From positions 1 through 64,000 of the forward strand of contig JANSXE010000013.1 in the NCBI GenBank assembly GCA_024743195.1: 64,000 nt of DNA, in the 5' to 3' direction. Under the pieces are notes generated by a model that was not told where the DNA came from, searched no databases, and worked only from the letters and a program-made list of their open reading frames with translations. How positions within the stretch are numbered: position 1 is the stretch's first letter; each line of letters begins with the position of its first letter. Source of the DNA: Alphaproteobacteria bacterium (GTDB lineage: Bacteria; Pseudomonadota; Alphaproteobacteria; UBA8366; Aestuariispiraceae). Shown here in pieces: positions 44,801 through 54,378 of the stretch. A program made the position numbers and the translations under genes.

Positions 44801-46014
44801 TCTCGGTCGAGGAGGCGCGCGCGCGGATCCTGGAGGGCCTGGCCCCGCTTCCGGCGGAGCAGATCGCCCTGCCCCAGGCCCTGGGCCGGGTGTTGGCGGA
44901 GGACCTGTCGTCGCGACGCACGCAGCCGCCGTCCGACGTCTCCGCCATGGACGGCTATGCGGTGCGCGCCGACGACGCGGTGCAGGCCGGCGCGACCCTG
45001 CGGGTTGTCGCGGAGATCCCAGCCGGCGCCTCCTATGAGCGCCCGTTGGGCCGCGGCGAGTGCGCGCGGATCTTCACCGGGGCGCCGCTGCCGGCCGGCG
45101 CCGACAGCATCATCATCCAGGAAGACGCCGAGCGCAGCGCCGACGGCGGAACCGTCCGTTTCTCGGAAGCTGCGACTTGCGGCAAATGGGTGCGCAAGGC
45201 CGGGCTCGATTTCGCCGAGGGCGACGTGCTGCTGCGGGCGGGCCGACGGCTGAGCGCCCGCGACGTCGGGATCGCCGCGGCGATGAACCGGCCCTGGCTC
45301 GCCGTCGTGCGCAGACCCCGGGTGGCGATCCTGGCGACCGGGGACGAGATCGCGATGCCCGGCGACCCCGTCGGCCCGAATCAGATCGTCAGCTCCAACG
45401 GGCCCGCGTTGGCCGCCGCCGTGGCGGCGGCGGGCTGCGAGCCGATGCTGCTCGGCGTCGCGGCCGACGACCGGGATTCGCTGACGCGGCTCGCGGCCGG
45501 CGCCGCCGGCGCGGACCTGCTGATCACGACCGGCGGCGCCTCCGTCGGGGAGCATGATCTGGTCGCCGACGTCCTGAGCGCGCAGGGGCTGGAGATGGAT
45601 TTCTGGCGCATCGCCATGCGGCCCGGCAAGCCGCTGATGTTCGGGAGGCTCAAGGGAACGCCGATGATCGGCCTGCCGGGCAATCCGGTCTCGACGCTGG
45701 TCTGTTTCCTGGTCTTCGTGCGCCCGGCGCTGATGGCGCTGGCCGGCGACGCCGCGGGAGCCGACGCGCCGAAGACGCAGCGCGTCGCACTCGGCGCGCC
45801 GCTGCCGGAGAACGACCGCCGGCAGGATTATCTGCGCGCCCGCTTCGAGACCGACGCCGACGGGGCGCCGGCCGTCGTTCCCTTCCCGAAGCAGGACAGC
45901 TCCATGCTCTCGCGCCTGGCCGCGGCGCAATGCCTGATCGTTCGCGCCCCGCACGCGCCCGCGGCGGAAACCGGCGAAGCCGTCGACGTCATTCGATTTC
46001 CGGACGGTTTCTGA
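44797..46014 (+). CDS. moeA: Molybdopterin molybdenumtransferase
   Basis: Inserts molybdate into adenylylated molybdopterin. The 405-residue protein has [81 protein letters not shown] and [12 protein letters not shown]. It starts inside the moaC stop codon (ATGA). It is followed by a 241-base gap carrying the lexA control region. Confidence 0.97.
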   Translation: MISVEEARARILEGLAPLPAEQIALPQALGRVLAEDLSSRRTQPPSDVSAMDGYAVRADDAVQAGATLRVVAEIPAGASYERPLGRGECARIFTGAPLPAGADSIIIQEDAERSADGGTVRFSEAATCGKWVRKAGLDFAEGDVLLRAGRRLSARDVGIAAAMNRPWLAVVRRPRVAILATGDEIAMPGDPVGPNQIVSSNGPALAAAVAAAGCEPMLLGVAADDRDSLTRLAAGAAGADLLITTGGASVGEHDLVADVLSAQGLEMDFWRIAMRPGKPLMFGRLKGTPMIGLPGNPVSTLVCFLVFVRPALMALAGDAAGADAPKTQRVALGAPLPENDRRQDYLRARFETDADGAPAVVPFPKQDSSMLSRLAAAQCLIVRAPHAPAAETGEAVDVIRFPDGF

Positions 46015-46076
46015 GCGGTCCGTCCACCGTGGATCAAGGCGCGCGCCCCGACCGGCGCTCCGGGCCCGGGCCTTGC

Positions 46077-46105
46077 TTGACAGCTGGCGCGAACACTTAT
46101 AGAAC
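46077..46105 (+). promoter_or_regulatory. lexA promoter overlapped by SOS box
   Basis: A consensus -35 TTGACA (46077-46082), a 17-base spacer and a -10 TAGAAC (46100-46105). The alphaproteobacterial LexA box GAAC-ACTTATA-GAAC (46091-46105, i.e. GTTC-N7-GTTC on the other strand) covers the -10, so LexA binding would block polymerase. This is classic autorepression. Confidence 0.85.
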
Positions 46106-46111
46106 GATGTT

Positions 46112-46126
46112 GTTTTGTATTTGTTC
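46112..46126 (+). promoter_or_regulatory. Second, imperfect LexA box
   Basis: GTTT-TGTATTT-GTTC differs by one base from GTTC-N7-GTTC. It lies six bases beyond the first box, in the opposite orientation, close to the expected transcription start. Two boxes would allow tighter repression. Confidence 0.55.
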
Positions 46127-46255
46127 GGGTTTCGCCCCGCATGCGGTCGCTTTGCGCCGGATCGGCGCAGGCGACGCGCAACGCGAGGCCCGGGCTGATC
46201 GCCGACGCCCTTCGGACGGAGCGGCGCCGGCGCGGGATCGAGGAGACGAAGCGCC

Positions 46256-46951
46256 ATGCTGACGCGCAAACAGTACGACCTCTTGATGTTCATCCACGAC
46301 CGGCTCAACGACACCGGCGTCTCCCCCTCTTTCGAGGAGATGAAGGAGGCGCTCGGCCTGAAGTCGAAATCCGGCATCCATCGCCTGATCACGGGGCTGG
46401 AGGAGCGCGGTTTCCTGCGCCGCCTGCCCAACCGCGCCCGCGCGCTGGAGGTGGTGCGCTTGCCGGAGAACACCGGGACGGAGCAACTGCCGGTGCGCAA
46501 CCGGCGCGTCGACATGCTGCGCGCGAAGGAGGTCGGCACCCGCCGGTCGATGATGCGCGGGGGCGGCAACTCGGTGCAGTTGTCGCTCTATGGCCGGATC
46601 GCGGCCGGCACGCCGATCGAGGCGCTGCGCGACCATTCCATGATGGTGGAGGTCCCGGCGACGCTGCTGGGCAAGGGGGATCACTACGCGCTGGAGGTCG
46701 ACGGCGATTCGATGGTGGAGGCGGGCATCCTCGACGGCGACACGGTCGTGATCGAGCGGGCGGAAACCGCCGACAACGGCGACATCGTGGTCGCCCTCGT
46801 CGAGGGCTCGGAGGTGACGCTCAAGACCTACAAGCGCGCCGGGGACAAGGTCGAGCTCAAACCCGCCAATGTGAGCTATCAGCCCCGCGTCTACGACCCC
46901 GATCAGGTCAACGTCCAGGGCCGGCTCGTCGGCTTGCTGCGGAAGTACTGA
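46256..46951 (+). CDS. lexA: LexA repressor
   Basis: SOS-response repressor and self-cleaving S24 peptidase of 231 residues. The N-terminal winged HTH (MLTRKQYDLLMFIHDRL.., KSKSGIHRLITGLEERGF) resembles other alphaproteobacterial LexA proteins. The cleavage bond is Ala117-Gly118 in RIAAGTP. The catalytic dyad is Ser152 (DGDSMVEAG) and Lys190 (VTLKTYKR). Two SOS boxes lie upstream. It follows moeA by 241 bases, a conserved neighbourhood. Confidence 0.97.
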   Translation: MLTRKQYDLLMFIHDRLNDTGVSPSFEEMKEALGLKSKSGIHRLITGLEERGFLRRLPNRARALEVVRLPENTGTEQLPVRNRRVDMLRAKEVGTRRSMMRGGGNSVQLSLYGRIAAGTPIEALRDHSMMVEVPATLLGKGDHYALEVDGDSMVEAGILDGDTVVIERAETADNGDIVVALVEGSEVTLKTYKRAGDKVELKPANVSYQPRVYDPDQVNVQGRLVGLLRKY

Positions 46952-46979
46952 CGCGCGGGAAATCGGCCGGCGGCGGCGT

Positions 46980-49178
46980 TCAGCGCGCACGGCTCCAGGG
47001 CCGGGCGCCGCGCGCCGCCTCGACGGTCTGCAGCCGGACGCCGGCCGCCCCCCAGGTCGCCACATGGGTTCCCCGGACGGCGCGCTCAACCGGGTCGATC
47101 AGCAGCCGGCCGGCGCAGGCCCCCTCTCGCAACGCGTCCGGGATCACCACGGTTGCGACGACGACGTCCGCCGCGCGGCAATCCTCCGCCAAGGTCCGCG
47201 GATCGTAAGAGAAAGCGATCGCCCGCCCCTCGATCCGATAGAGGCAGCCGAGCGGCCCGCAGGACAGCGGGCCGCTCCCCGCCCCCCGCTCGGCGATCAG
47301 ATCGTCCCAACCGCCGGCGATCGGCCGGCCCGTGCGTTCGGACCAAACGCCGGCCGCGAAGCGCTCCCGGCGCGGCGCGGAGAGCCACAGCGCCTCGCCT
47401 GATCCGGCGACGGCGGCGAGACGGCCGGTCTCGGAGACGATCACCTTCGGCGGCGCCGGCGCCAGCAGCGGCGCGACGAGGCCGAGCGCGACCGGCGCCG
47501 CGCCCCAATAGCGCCATCGACCGCGCCAGATCGCCGCCCAGACTCCGCCGCCGGCGACCAGCGCAGCCGCCCAGGCCGGCGTCGCCGGCAGGTGCAGAAC
47601 CGAGCCCGGCAAGGCGGCGGTCCAGTGCGCGACCCCCAGCACCGCCTCGATCCCCAGGCCCATGACGGCGAACGGCCCCGCCTCCAACCCGAAGGGCATG
47701 GCCAGCATGGCCGCGACCCCGGCCGGCGCGACGACCCAGGCGACCAACGGGATGCCGGCGAGGTTGGCGAGCACGCCGTAATTCGCCACCCGGCCGAAAT
47801 GATGCAGCGCGAACGGCGCGGTGGCGGCCCCTGCGATCAGCGTGGTGCTGACGATCAGCAGCAGGTAGAGAAGAACCCGGCGTCCTCGCCGCTCCCATCC
47901 TTCCAAGTTCCGCGCCCCTTCCTCGCGCTTCACCGGCCGCCAGCTCTCATAGACCGCGACCAGCGCGACGACGGCCGCGAAGGAAAGCTGGAAGCTCGCC
48001 CCGATCAGGGCTTCCGGACGCCACATCAGCACCAGCGCCGCGGCGATCGCGACGAGCCGCAGCGAGATCGCCTTGCGGTCCAGCATCACCGCCAGAAGCA
48101 CCAGCCCCGTCATCAGGAAGGCGCGCTGCGTGGGCACCGTGCCGCCGGCGAGCAGCAGGTAGACGAACGCCGCGAGCAATCCGGCGGCGGCCGCCCATTT
48201 CTTGATCGGCCAGCGCAGCGCGACCGGCTCGACCGCCGCCAGGACGGCCCGCAGCCCGAAGAACACGACCCCCGCCGCCAGACCGATATGCAGGCCCGAG
48301 ATCGCCAACAGATGGGCGAGGCCGGACTGGCGCATCGCCTCCACGCTCTCCGAGTCGAGGCCGCTTCGATCGCCGGTGATGAGGGCGGCGGCAACGTCCC
48401 CCGGCTCCCCCGGCAAGGCCGCGCGGATGCGCCGCGTGACCCGCTGGCGCCATCCGTCGACCGCCGCCCCCAGGGCGATCCGCCAGTCCGCGGGGGCCGA
48501 CGCCTCCTGCGGCGCGCGCTCCACCGCGCTCAGCGCGAAACCGACCGCGCCGAGCCCTTCGAACCAGGCGCGCCGCGCGAAGTCGTACCCGCCGGGATAG
48601 GCCGGTCGCGGCGGCGGCCGCAAGACGGCCGTGAGTTCGATCCGCTCGCCGATGGTGACGCGCTCGCCGGCCCGCAGCCGGACGCGCACGGTCTCCGGCG
48701 CGGGATCCGGCGCGCGCCACAGATAATCCGTCCCGCGAAGCGTGACGCGCGGCCCGCTCTCGAACGCCTCCACCTTGGTCACGAGGCCGGCGAGCCGCAC
48801 CGCCCCGGCGTCCCGCGCGAGCGTCGGCCGTTCCGCGCCGATGGTGCGCCACACCGTCCACTCGACGCCCGCGGCCGCGACCGCGAGGCCCGCCAGCGTC
48901 AACAGCAGCAGCGCCGAGCGCGCGCGGCGCGCCAGCCACAGCGCCCCGGCCGCCGTCAGGCCAAGGGCGGCCGCGACGCCCGGCGGCGGCTCGATCGGCA
49001 GCGCGAAATAGAAAGCGATCCCGACGCCGAACAGGGCGGGCGCCCACAGCGCCCAGCGCTCCCGTTCGGCGGAAAGCGCGCGGTCCAACGCGGCGAGCCC
49101 GAGCGCGCGCGGCAGGCGCGCCGCCCGCGCGATCAGCGCCCGCAAGCGGGCGCGGAGCCCCTGGTGAGCGTGCGCCAT
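46980..49178 (-). CDS. ComEC/Rec2-type DNA uptake channel protein
   Basis: An inner-membrane protein of 732 residues. An N-terminal pair of helices and the DUF4131 region (about 40-200) precede the Competence domain (~230-530), with GDRSGLDSESVEAMRQSGLAHLLAISGLHIGL, GGTVPTQRAFLM, FQLSFAAVVALVAVYESWRP and a run of hydrophobic helices. After residue ~560 comes a soluble tail. The metallo-beta-lactamase HxHxDH motif of full-length ComEC is missing; this shortened, degenerate tail is usual in alphaproteobacteria. It imports single-stranded DNA in transformable species. It is divergent from gltX. Confidence 0.9.
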   Translation of the reverse strand: MAHAHQGLRARLRALIARAARLPRALGLAALDRALSAERERWALWAPALFGVGIAFYFALPIEPPPGVAAALGLTAAGALWLARRARSALLLLTLAGLAVAAAGVEWTVWRTIGAERPTLARDAGAVRLAGLVTKVEAFESGPRVTLRGTDYLWRAPDPAPETVRVRLRAGERVTIGERIELTAVLRPPPRPAYPGGYDFARRAWFEGLGAVGFALSAVERAPQEASAPADWRIALGAAVDGWRQRVTRRIRAALPGEPGDVAAALITGDRSGLDSESVEAMRQSGLAHLLAISGLHIGLAAGVVFFGLRAVLAAVEPVALRWPIKKWAAAAGLLAAFVYLLLAGGTVPTQRAFLMTGLVLLAVMLDRKAISLRLVAIAAALVLMWRPEALIGASFQLSFAAVVALVAVYESWRPVKREEGARNLEGWERRGRRVLLYLLLIVSTTLIAGAATAPFALHHFGRVANYGVLANLAGIPLVAWVVAPAGVAAMLAMPFGLEAGPFAVMGLGIEAVLGVAHWTAALPGSVLHLPATPAWAAALVAGGGVWAAIWRGRWRYWGAAPVALGLVAPLLAPAPPKVIVSETGRLAAVAGSGEALWLSAPRRERFAAGVWSERTGRPIAGGWDDLIAERGAGSGPLSCGPLGCLYRIEGRAIAFSYDPRTLAEDCRAADVVVATVVIPDALREGACAGRLLIDPVERAVRGTHVATWGAAGVRLQTVEAARGARPWSRAR

Positions 49179-49226
49179 GAAGCTTCTTCTATCATGACGG
49201 GCGCCCGGCTGGGCAGGAAAAGGTTT

Positions 49227-49255
49227 TTGCCCGCCGCGGCGGCGCGTGCTACATC
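49227..49255 (+). promoter_or_regulatory. Candidate gltX promoter
   Basis: TTGCCC (49227-49232) and TACATC (49250-49255) are separated by 17 bases in the 170-base gap divergent from comEC. This predicts transcription starting near 49262, directly at a hairpin element. Confidence 0.5.
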
Positions 49256-49262
49256 CCGCGCG

Positions 49263-49282
49263 GCCCGGAATTCCGGGCTTTT
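49263..49282 (+). promoter_or_regulatory. Terminator-like palindrome in gltX leader
   Basis: GCCCGGAATTCCGGGC (49263-49278) is a perfect 16-base palindrome followed at once by TTTT. As RNA it gives a six-pair GC stem, an AAUU loop and a short U-run. Position right at the predicted transcript start suggests early attenuation or a protein operator. A second hairpin (TGGAAGG 49292-49298 with CCTTCCA 49304-49310) follows. Confidence 0.5.
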
Positions 49283-49348
49283 CACCGGCCTTGGAAGGCG
49301 CGCCCTTCCAGCCGCAGCGCCGTCACTTACCGGGGTCGGAGTCCGCCC

Positions 49349-50749
49349 ATGTCCGTCGTCACGCGCTTCGCGCCCTCGCCCACCGGCTTCCTGCATATCG
49401 GGGGCGCGCGCACTGCGCTGTTCAACTTCCTCTACGCGCGCCATCACGGGGGGCGTTATCTGCTGCGGATCGAGGACACGGACCGGCAGCGCTCCACCGC
49501 GGAGGCGATCGACGCGATCCTGGACGGGCTCGCCTGGCTCGGCCTCGAAGGGGACGCGCCGCCCGTCTATCAGTCGCAGAACGCGGCGCGCCATGCGGAG
49601 GTCGCCGAGCGGCTGCTGGCCGAGGGCGCGGCCTACAAGTGCTATCTCTCCGCGGAAGAGCTGGATGCGCAGCGCAAGGCGGCCCGCGCCGAGGGCCGCC
49701 CGATGCGCATCGTCAGCCCCTGGCGCGACCGCGACCCGGCCGACGCGCCCGAGGATGCAGCGCCCGTGCTGCGGATCAAAATGCCGCAGGACGGTGAAAC
49801 CCGCATCCAGGACGAGGTCCAGGGGGAGGTGACGATCGGCCATCAGCAGTTGGACGATTTCGTCTTGTTGCGCGGCGACGGCAGCCCGACCTACATGCTC
49901 TCGGTCGTGGTGGACGATCACGATATGGGCGTGACCCACGTGATCCGCGGCGACGACCACCTGACCAACGCCTTCCGGCAGCATCACCTCTACAAGGCCT
50001 GCGGCTGGGAGCCGCCTTCCTTCGCGCACATCCCGCTGATCCACGGGCCGGACGGGGCCAAGCTTTCGAAGCGGCACGGGGCGCTCGGCGTCGACGCCTA
50101 TCGCGAGATGGGCTACCTGCCCGAGGCGCTGAAGAACTACCTTCTGCGCCTCGGCTGGGCCCATGGCGACGACGAGGTGATCTCCGAAGCGCAGGCGGTC
50201 GAGTGGTTCGACCTGCCGGGGGTCGGACGATCGGCTGCGCGCTTCGACTTCAAGAAACTGGAGCATCTGAACGGCCATTATCTGCGCGAGGCCGAGGACG
50301 CGCGTTTGACCGAGGCGGTGATCGAGCGACTGAGCCGCGACATTCCGGTCGACGACGCCGGGCGCGCGCGCGTCGCAGCCGGCATGGCCGGGTTGAAGAC
50401 GCGCGCGCACACGTTGGCGCAACTCGCCCAGGACGCCCGCTTCTATCTGGAGCGCCCGCAGTTCCCGCTCGACAATCCGAAGGCGGAGAAACTGCTGCAA
50501 GGCGGCGGCGCCGCCGTCGCGCGCGGCGCGGGCGAAGCGCTGGCCGAGCTGGAGGACTGGACCGAAGAGGCTCTGGAGGCGCAACTGCGCGCCTTTGCCG
50601 AGACGCACGGGCTCGGTTTCGGCAAGGTGGCGCAGCCGCTGCGCGCCGCGCTGACCGGCTCCAACGCCTCTCCGGGGCTTTTCGAGTTGATGGTGATTCT
50701 CGGAAAGACTGAGGTTTTGGCGCGGCTTCTGGAAACGCCGGAACATTAG
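49349..50749 (+). CDS. gltX: Glutamate--tRNA ligase
   Basis: A class I aminoacyl-tRNA synthetase of 466 residues that charges tRNA-Glu (possibly also tRNA-Gln for transamidation). The HIGH-type motif is in [19 protein letters not shown] (residues 7-25) and the KMSKS-type motif reads AKLSKRHG. The anticodon-binding helical domain is complete. gltA follows on the same strand after 235 bases, as in many alphaproteobacteria. Confidence 0.97.
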   Translation: MSVVTRFAPSPTGFLHIGGARTALFNFLYARHHGGRYLLRIEDTDRQRSTAEAIDAILDGLAWLGLEGDAPPVYQSQNAARHAEVAERLLAEGAAYKCYLSAEELDAQRKAARAEGRPMRIVSPWRDRDPADAPEDAAPVLRIKMPQDGETRIQDEVQGEVTIGHQQLDDFVLLRGDGSPTYMLSVVVDDHDMGVTHVIRGDDHLTNAFRQHHLYKACGWEPPSFAHIPLIHGPDGAKLSKRHGALGVDAYREMGYLPEALKNYLLRLGWAHGDDEVISEAQAVEWFDLPGVGRSAARFDFKKLEHLNGHYLREAEDARLTEAVIERLSRDIPVDDAGRARVAAGMAGLKTRAHTLAQLAQDARFYLERPQFPLDNPKAEKLLQGGGAAVARGAGEALAELEDWTEEALEAQLRAFAETHGLGFGKVAQPLRAALTGSNASPGLFELMVILGKTEVLARLLETPEH

Positions 50750-50797
50750 CAACAACAGTAGATTATTCATCTATCTTAAAGCATTCGAATTCTTGGA

Positions 50798-50826
50798 TTG
50801 TGCAGTGCGGAACGAACCGCTATTGT
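50798..50826 (+). promoter_or_regulatory. Candidate gltA promoter
   Basis: TTGTGC (50798-50803), a 17-base spacer and TATTGT (50821-50826) lie 159 bases before the gltA ATG, just after an unusually AT-rich stretch (50754-50800). This would give a leader of about 150 bases. Confidence 0.5.
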
Positions 50827-50840
50827 CCGCGCACGCTGCC

Positions 50841-50926
50841 GGCGTCGGGTCTTCCGCGCGCGGGGTTGGAGCCCGCGGAAGACCGGCGACGCCAACCGCC
50901 AGCGGGGCGCCGGCGACACGCCGGCG
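50841..50926 (+). promoter_or_regulatory. Structured 5' leader of gltA: two strong hairpins
   Basis: Hairpin one pairs GGCGTCG (50841-50847) with CGACGCC (50887-50893), and GGTCTTCCGCG (50848-50858) with CGCGGAAGACC (50874-50884). The result is 18 pairs broken by a two-base bulge. Hairpin two pairs the repeats CGCCGGCG at 50908-50915 and 50919-50926 around ACA. Neither has a U-run, so they are not simple terminators. They could be a regulatory leader or stabilise the message. Confidence 0.55.
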
Positions 50927-50984
50927 GGGCGAGCGGACCGCAGCATTCGGACCGGATAACCACGCGAACGAGAGGGGCCGAACC

Positions 50985-52286
50985 ATGACCGACGCGCCGA
51001 AGAAGGTTCTGAAACTGAGCGACCCGGACAGCGGGGACAGTTGGGATCTTCCCGTGCTGGAAGGGACGACCGGCCCCGACGTCCTCGACATCCGCAAGCT
51101 CTACGCCGAGACGGGCTATTTCACTTACGACCCCGGCTTCACCTCGACCGCCTCTTGCGACAGCGAAATCACCTATATCGACGGCGACGAAGGCGTCCTG
51201 CTGCACCGCGGCTACTCGATCGAGGATCTGGCGGAGCATTGCGACTTCATGGAGGTCTGCTTCCTGCTGCTGCGCGGCCATCTGCCGAACGCGGAGGAGA
51301 AGGAGCAGTTCGAGACGACCATCACCTACCACACGATGGTCCACGAGCAGATGATCAACTTCTATCGGGGGTTCCGGCGCGACGCGCACCCGATGGCGAT
51401 CATGGTCGGCGTGGTGGGCGCGCTCAGCGCCTTCTATCACGACTCCACCGACATCAACGATCCGGAGCAGCGCATGATCGCCTCGCACCGGATGATCGCC
51501 AAGATGCCGACGATCGCCTCGATGGCCTACAAGTACTCGGTCGGCCAGCCGTTCCAATATCCGCGCAACGATCTGAATTACGCCGAGAACTTCATGCAGA
51601 TGACCTTCGGCGTGCCGTGCGAGCCCTATGAATGCTCGCCCGCCGTGGCGCGCGCCATGGACCGCATCTTCATCCTGCATGCGGACCATGAGCAGAACGC
51701 CTCGACCTCGACCGTGCGCATCGCCGGCTCGTCGGGCGCCAATCCGTTCGCCTGCATCGCGGCCGGCATTTCCTCGCTCTGGGGGCCGGCGCATGGCGGC
51801 GCGAACGAAGCCGTGCTCAACATGCTGAACGAGATCGGCGACAAGAAGAACATCCCCGAGTTTCTCGAGAAGGCGAAGGACAAGAACGATCCCTTCCGCC
51901 TGATGGGCTTCGGCCACCGGGTCTACAAGAACTACGATCCGCGCGCGAAGGTGCTGAAGAAGAGCGCCGACGAGGTGCTGAAGGAGTTGAACACGAACGA
52001 CCCCTTGCTGGAACTGGCCCAGGAGTTGGAGCAGATCGCGCTCAACGACGACTATTTCGTCGAGCGCAAACTGTTCCCGAACGTCGACTTCTATTCGGGG
52101 ATCATCCTGAAGGCGATCGGCTTCCCCACCAGCATGTTCACGGTGCTGTTCGCGCTGGCCCGCACGGTCGGCTGGGTCGCCCAGTGGAACGAGATGATCA
52201 CCGACCCGTACCAGAAGATCGGCCGCCCACGTCAGCTCTACAAGGGCGCGACGAAGAAGGCCTTCACGCCGATCGAGACGCGCTGA
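50985..52286 (+). CDS. gltA: Citrate synthase
   Basis: Condenses acetyl-CoA and oxaloacetate at the head of the TCA cycle. The 433-residue protein is the hexameric Gram-negative type: an N-terminal beta domain, [34 protein letters not shown], the histidine region [32 protein letters not shown] and [14 protein letters not shown]. The ATG at 50985 follows GAGAGGGGCC; the open frame upstream is the structured leader and lacks similarity. Confidence 0.97.
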   Translation: MTDAPKKVLKLSDPDSGDSWDLPVLEGTTGPDVLDIRKLYAETGYFTYDPGFTSTASCDSEITYIDGDEGVLLHRGYSIEDLAEHCDFMEVCFLLLRGHLPNAEEKEQFETTITYHTMVHEQMINFYRGFRRDAHPMAIMVGVVGALSAFYHDSTDINDPEQRMIASHRMIAKMPTIASMAYKYSVGQPFQYPRNDLNYAENFMQMTFGVPCEPYECSPAVARAMDRIFILHADHEQNASTSTVRIAGSSGANPFACIAAGISSLWGPAHGGANEAVLNMLNEIGDKKNIPEFLEKAKDKNDPFRLMGFGHRVYKNYDPRAKVLKKSADEVLKELNTNDPLLELAQELEQIALNDDYFVERKLFPNVDFYSGIILKAIGFPTSMFTVLFALARTVGWVAQWNEMITDPYQKIGRPRQLYKGATKKAFTPIETR

Positions 52287-52313
52287 ACGCCGGCACAAAT
52301 GGACGAGGCCGGC

Positions 52314-52340
52314 GGGCCGCCCATCGGGGCGGCCCGTTCG
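52314..52340 (+). terminator. Probable terminator between gltA and lpxB
   Basis: GGGCCGCC (52314-52321) pairs with GGCGGCCC (52328-52335), followed by GTTCG. It lies between the convergent stops of gltA and lpxB and could end transcription from both sides. The U-run is poor. Confidence 0.55.
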
Positions 52341-52344
52341 CGTT

Positions 52345-53490
52345 CTAGAGGAGCTCGAGCACCGCGTCGGCCGCCGCCAGGCTCGGCAGCCCCTGCGGCG
52401 GCCTCAGGCGCTCCAGCCAGGGCGCGAGATCGGCCGCCTGCGCGGCCCCTTCCGCCCCCATCAGCCGCCTCACATCGGCGGCCAGCACATCCGGCCGGCA
52501 CCTGTCCTGCAACCGCTCCGGCGCGATCTCGCGCTCCGCCATGATGTTGCAAAGATGGACGTAGTCGACCGACACCATGCGGTTGATCGCCCAATAGGTG
52601 ATCGGATTGAGGCGATAGGCCACCACGGTCGGGACCCGCGCCAGCGCAAGTTCCAGCGCCACGGTGCCGCTGGCGGCGAGCGCCGCGTTGCTGGCCGCCA
52701 TGGCGTCGTACTTCTCCGCCGGGCCGGTCAGCACGGTCGTTGGCGCGGCCCATCCCGCGGTCGCCGCCGCGATCTCGTCCGCCAGATAGTCGACGCTCGG
52801 GATCGCGACCTGCAGGTCCGGGCGCTCGGCGGCGAGACGGGCGACCGTTTCGCCGAAGACGGGCAGAAGGCGGCGCGCCTCGCCGCGGCGGCTGCCCGGC
52901 AGGACGCAGAGCAGCGGCGCCTCCGCCGCCATCGCGCGCCGCGCCCTGAACGCCGCGCCGTCCCCCGCATCGGCGCCGGACTCCAGAACCGGATGCCCGA
53001 CGAAGGGGGCGTCCAGCCCGACGGCCTCGAAATAGGGCGGCTCGAAGGGCAGCAGGCACAACAGGCGGTCGAACCGCGCCTTGAAGGCGTGCACCCGCTT
53101 CGGCTTCCACGCCCAGACCGTCGGCGCCACATAGTGGATCTTCGGCAACTCGCCGGGTCCAAGCCGGTCCTCCAGACGCTTTGAGAAGCCGGGAGAGTCG
53201 ATCGTCACCAACGCGTCCGGGCGCAGCCGATCGACGGCGGCGGCCGTCTCGGCGATGCGGCGCTTCAGGCGCCGAGCGTGCGGCAGCACCTCGAGAAGCC
53301 CCATCACTGAGAGTTCCTGCATCGGGAACAGGCTCTCCAGGCCTTCCGCGCGCATCATCTGACCGCCGACGCCGGCGAAGCGCACCGCCCCGCCTGTGCG
53401 CGTCTTCAGCGCGGCCATCAGCCGCGCGCCGATGGCGTCGCCGGACGGCTCCCCGGCGGTCAGGAAGATCAAGGGTTCGTCGCGCGCCAT
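52345..53490 (-). CDS. lpxB: Lipid-A-disaccharide synthase
   Basis: A peripheral inner-membrane GT-B glycosyltransferase of 381 residues joining lipid X to UDP-2,3-diacylglucosamine. Typical segments are FLTAGEPSGDAIGARLM (9-25), GVGGQMMRAEGLESLF, LSVMGLLEVLPHARRLKRRI, VTIDSPGFSKRLE, HYVAPTVWAWKPKRV and VGHPVLES. It is the last gene of the lpx cluster, 21 bases after lpxI. Confidence 0.97.
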   Translation of the reverse strand: MARDEPLIFLTAGEPSGDAIGARLMAALKTRTGGAVRFAGVGGQMMRAEGLESLFPMQELSVMGLLEVLPHARRLKRRIAETAAAVDRLRPDALVTIDSPGFSKRLEDRLGPGELPKIHYVAPTVWAWKPKRVHAFKARFDRLLCLLPFEPPYFEAVGLDAPFVGHPVLESGADAGDGAAFRARRAMAAEAPLLCVLPGSRRGEARRLLPVFGETVARLAAERPDLQVAIPSVDYLADEIAAATAGWAAPTTVLTGPAEKYDAMAASNAALAASGTVALELALARVPTVVAYRLNPITYWAINRMVSVDYVHLCNIMAEREIAPERLQDRCRPDVLAADVRRLMGAEGAAQAADLAPWLERLRPPQGLPSLAAADAVLELL

Positions 53491-53511
53491 GGCCGCCCCC
53501 TTTTCCTCGGC

Positions 53512-54378
53512 TCAGGCCTCGAGCGGAGGAATCGCGACCAGGAAGAGGCCGGCCGCATCGGCGATTTCGACCATCCGGGCGCGATCGACCAAGAGCGTGC
53601 GACCCGACTCCACCGCGACGCCCCGGAGGCCCGCATCCCGCGCCCGCTCGACCGTGCGCGGCCCCAAAGTCGGCCGGTCGGCCCGCATCTCCTGGCCCGG
53701 TTTGGCGCATTTGACGAGCACGCCGCCCGGGCCGTCTCGCTTCAATGCGGCGCAACGCTCGATCAAAGCGTCGGTGCCCTCGATCGCCTCGACGCCGAGG
53801 ACGAGCCCCTCCTGGACGACGACGGCCTGGCCGACGTCGGCGGCCGCAAGCGCGCGCAGCACGTCGCGCGCGCGTTCGATATCGCCTTCCGCAATCGCGT
53901 CAGGGGCGCAACGTCCCAGAAGTCCGGGCTCCGGGGACAGATCGGTCAGCAGACTTTCGACGCCGACCACACGCCAACCGTACTCGGACTCCAGCACGCC
54001 GATAACGGCCCGCAGCAGCCCGTCGTCGCCCAGCGCGCGGGCCCCGATCCGGAGCAGCACCTTCAGCGCGAGGCCGTCCGGCCGCAAGGCGGCGAAGGAA
54101 GGACGCTTGACCGGACCGACCAGGACGAGATCCTGGACCCCCTCCTCTTGCGCGCGGCGCAGGTACTGTGCGGCGGCGCCCAGCCGGATCCAACAGTGCG
54201 GCACATCGTCGAACGCGCCGGGCGTCGCAGCGCCTTCTATCGCGAAGACGAAGACGGGGCGGCCCTCCTGCCGGCACCGGTCGACCACGCGTCGGGGGAG
54301 ATCGCCGCCGCCGGCGACGACGCCGAGCTTGCGCAGGGACGATCGCTCGTGCGGAGTTCCCTCCGGCTCAATCGCCAT
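53512..54378 (-). CDS. lpxI: UDP-2,3-diacylglucosamine pyrophosphatase LpxI
   Basis: Hydrolyses UDP-2,3-diacylglucosamine to lipid X, replacing LpxH in most alphaproteobacteria. The 288-residue protein shows LGVVAGGGDLPRRV, LVLVGPVKRPSF, RIGARALGDDGLLRAVIGVLESEYG, GVEAIEGTDALIERC, VLVKCAKPGQEMRADRPTLGPRTVE and the ESGRTLLVD end. It starts inside the last codons of lpxA (11-base overlap) and precedes lpxB. Confidence 0.96.
   Translation of the reverse strand: MAIEPEGTPHERSSLRKLGVVAGGGDLPRRVVDRCRQEGRPVFVFAIEGAATPGAFDDVPHCWIRLGAAAQYLRRAQEEGVQDLVLVGPVKRPSFAALRPDGLALKVLLRIGARALGDDGLLRAVIGVLESEYGWRVVGVESLLTDLSPEPGLLGRCAPDAIAEGDIERARDVLRALAAADVGQAVVVQEGLVLGVEAIEGTDALIERCAALKRDGPGGVLVKCAKPGQEMRADRPTLGPRTVERARDAGLRGVAVESGRTLLVDRARMVEIADAAGLFLVAIPPLEA

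Noticed and set aside
47592-49832. 746-codon plus-strand frame antisense to comEC
   Set aside because: It is Arg/Gln/Asp-rich low-complexity sequence; the opposite strand carries a recognisable ComEC with membrane helices.
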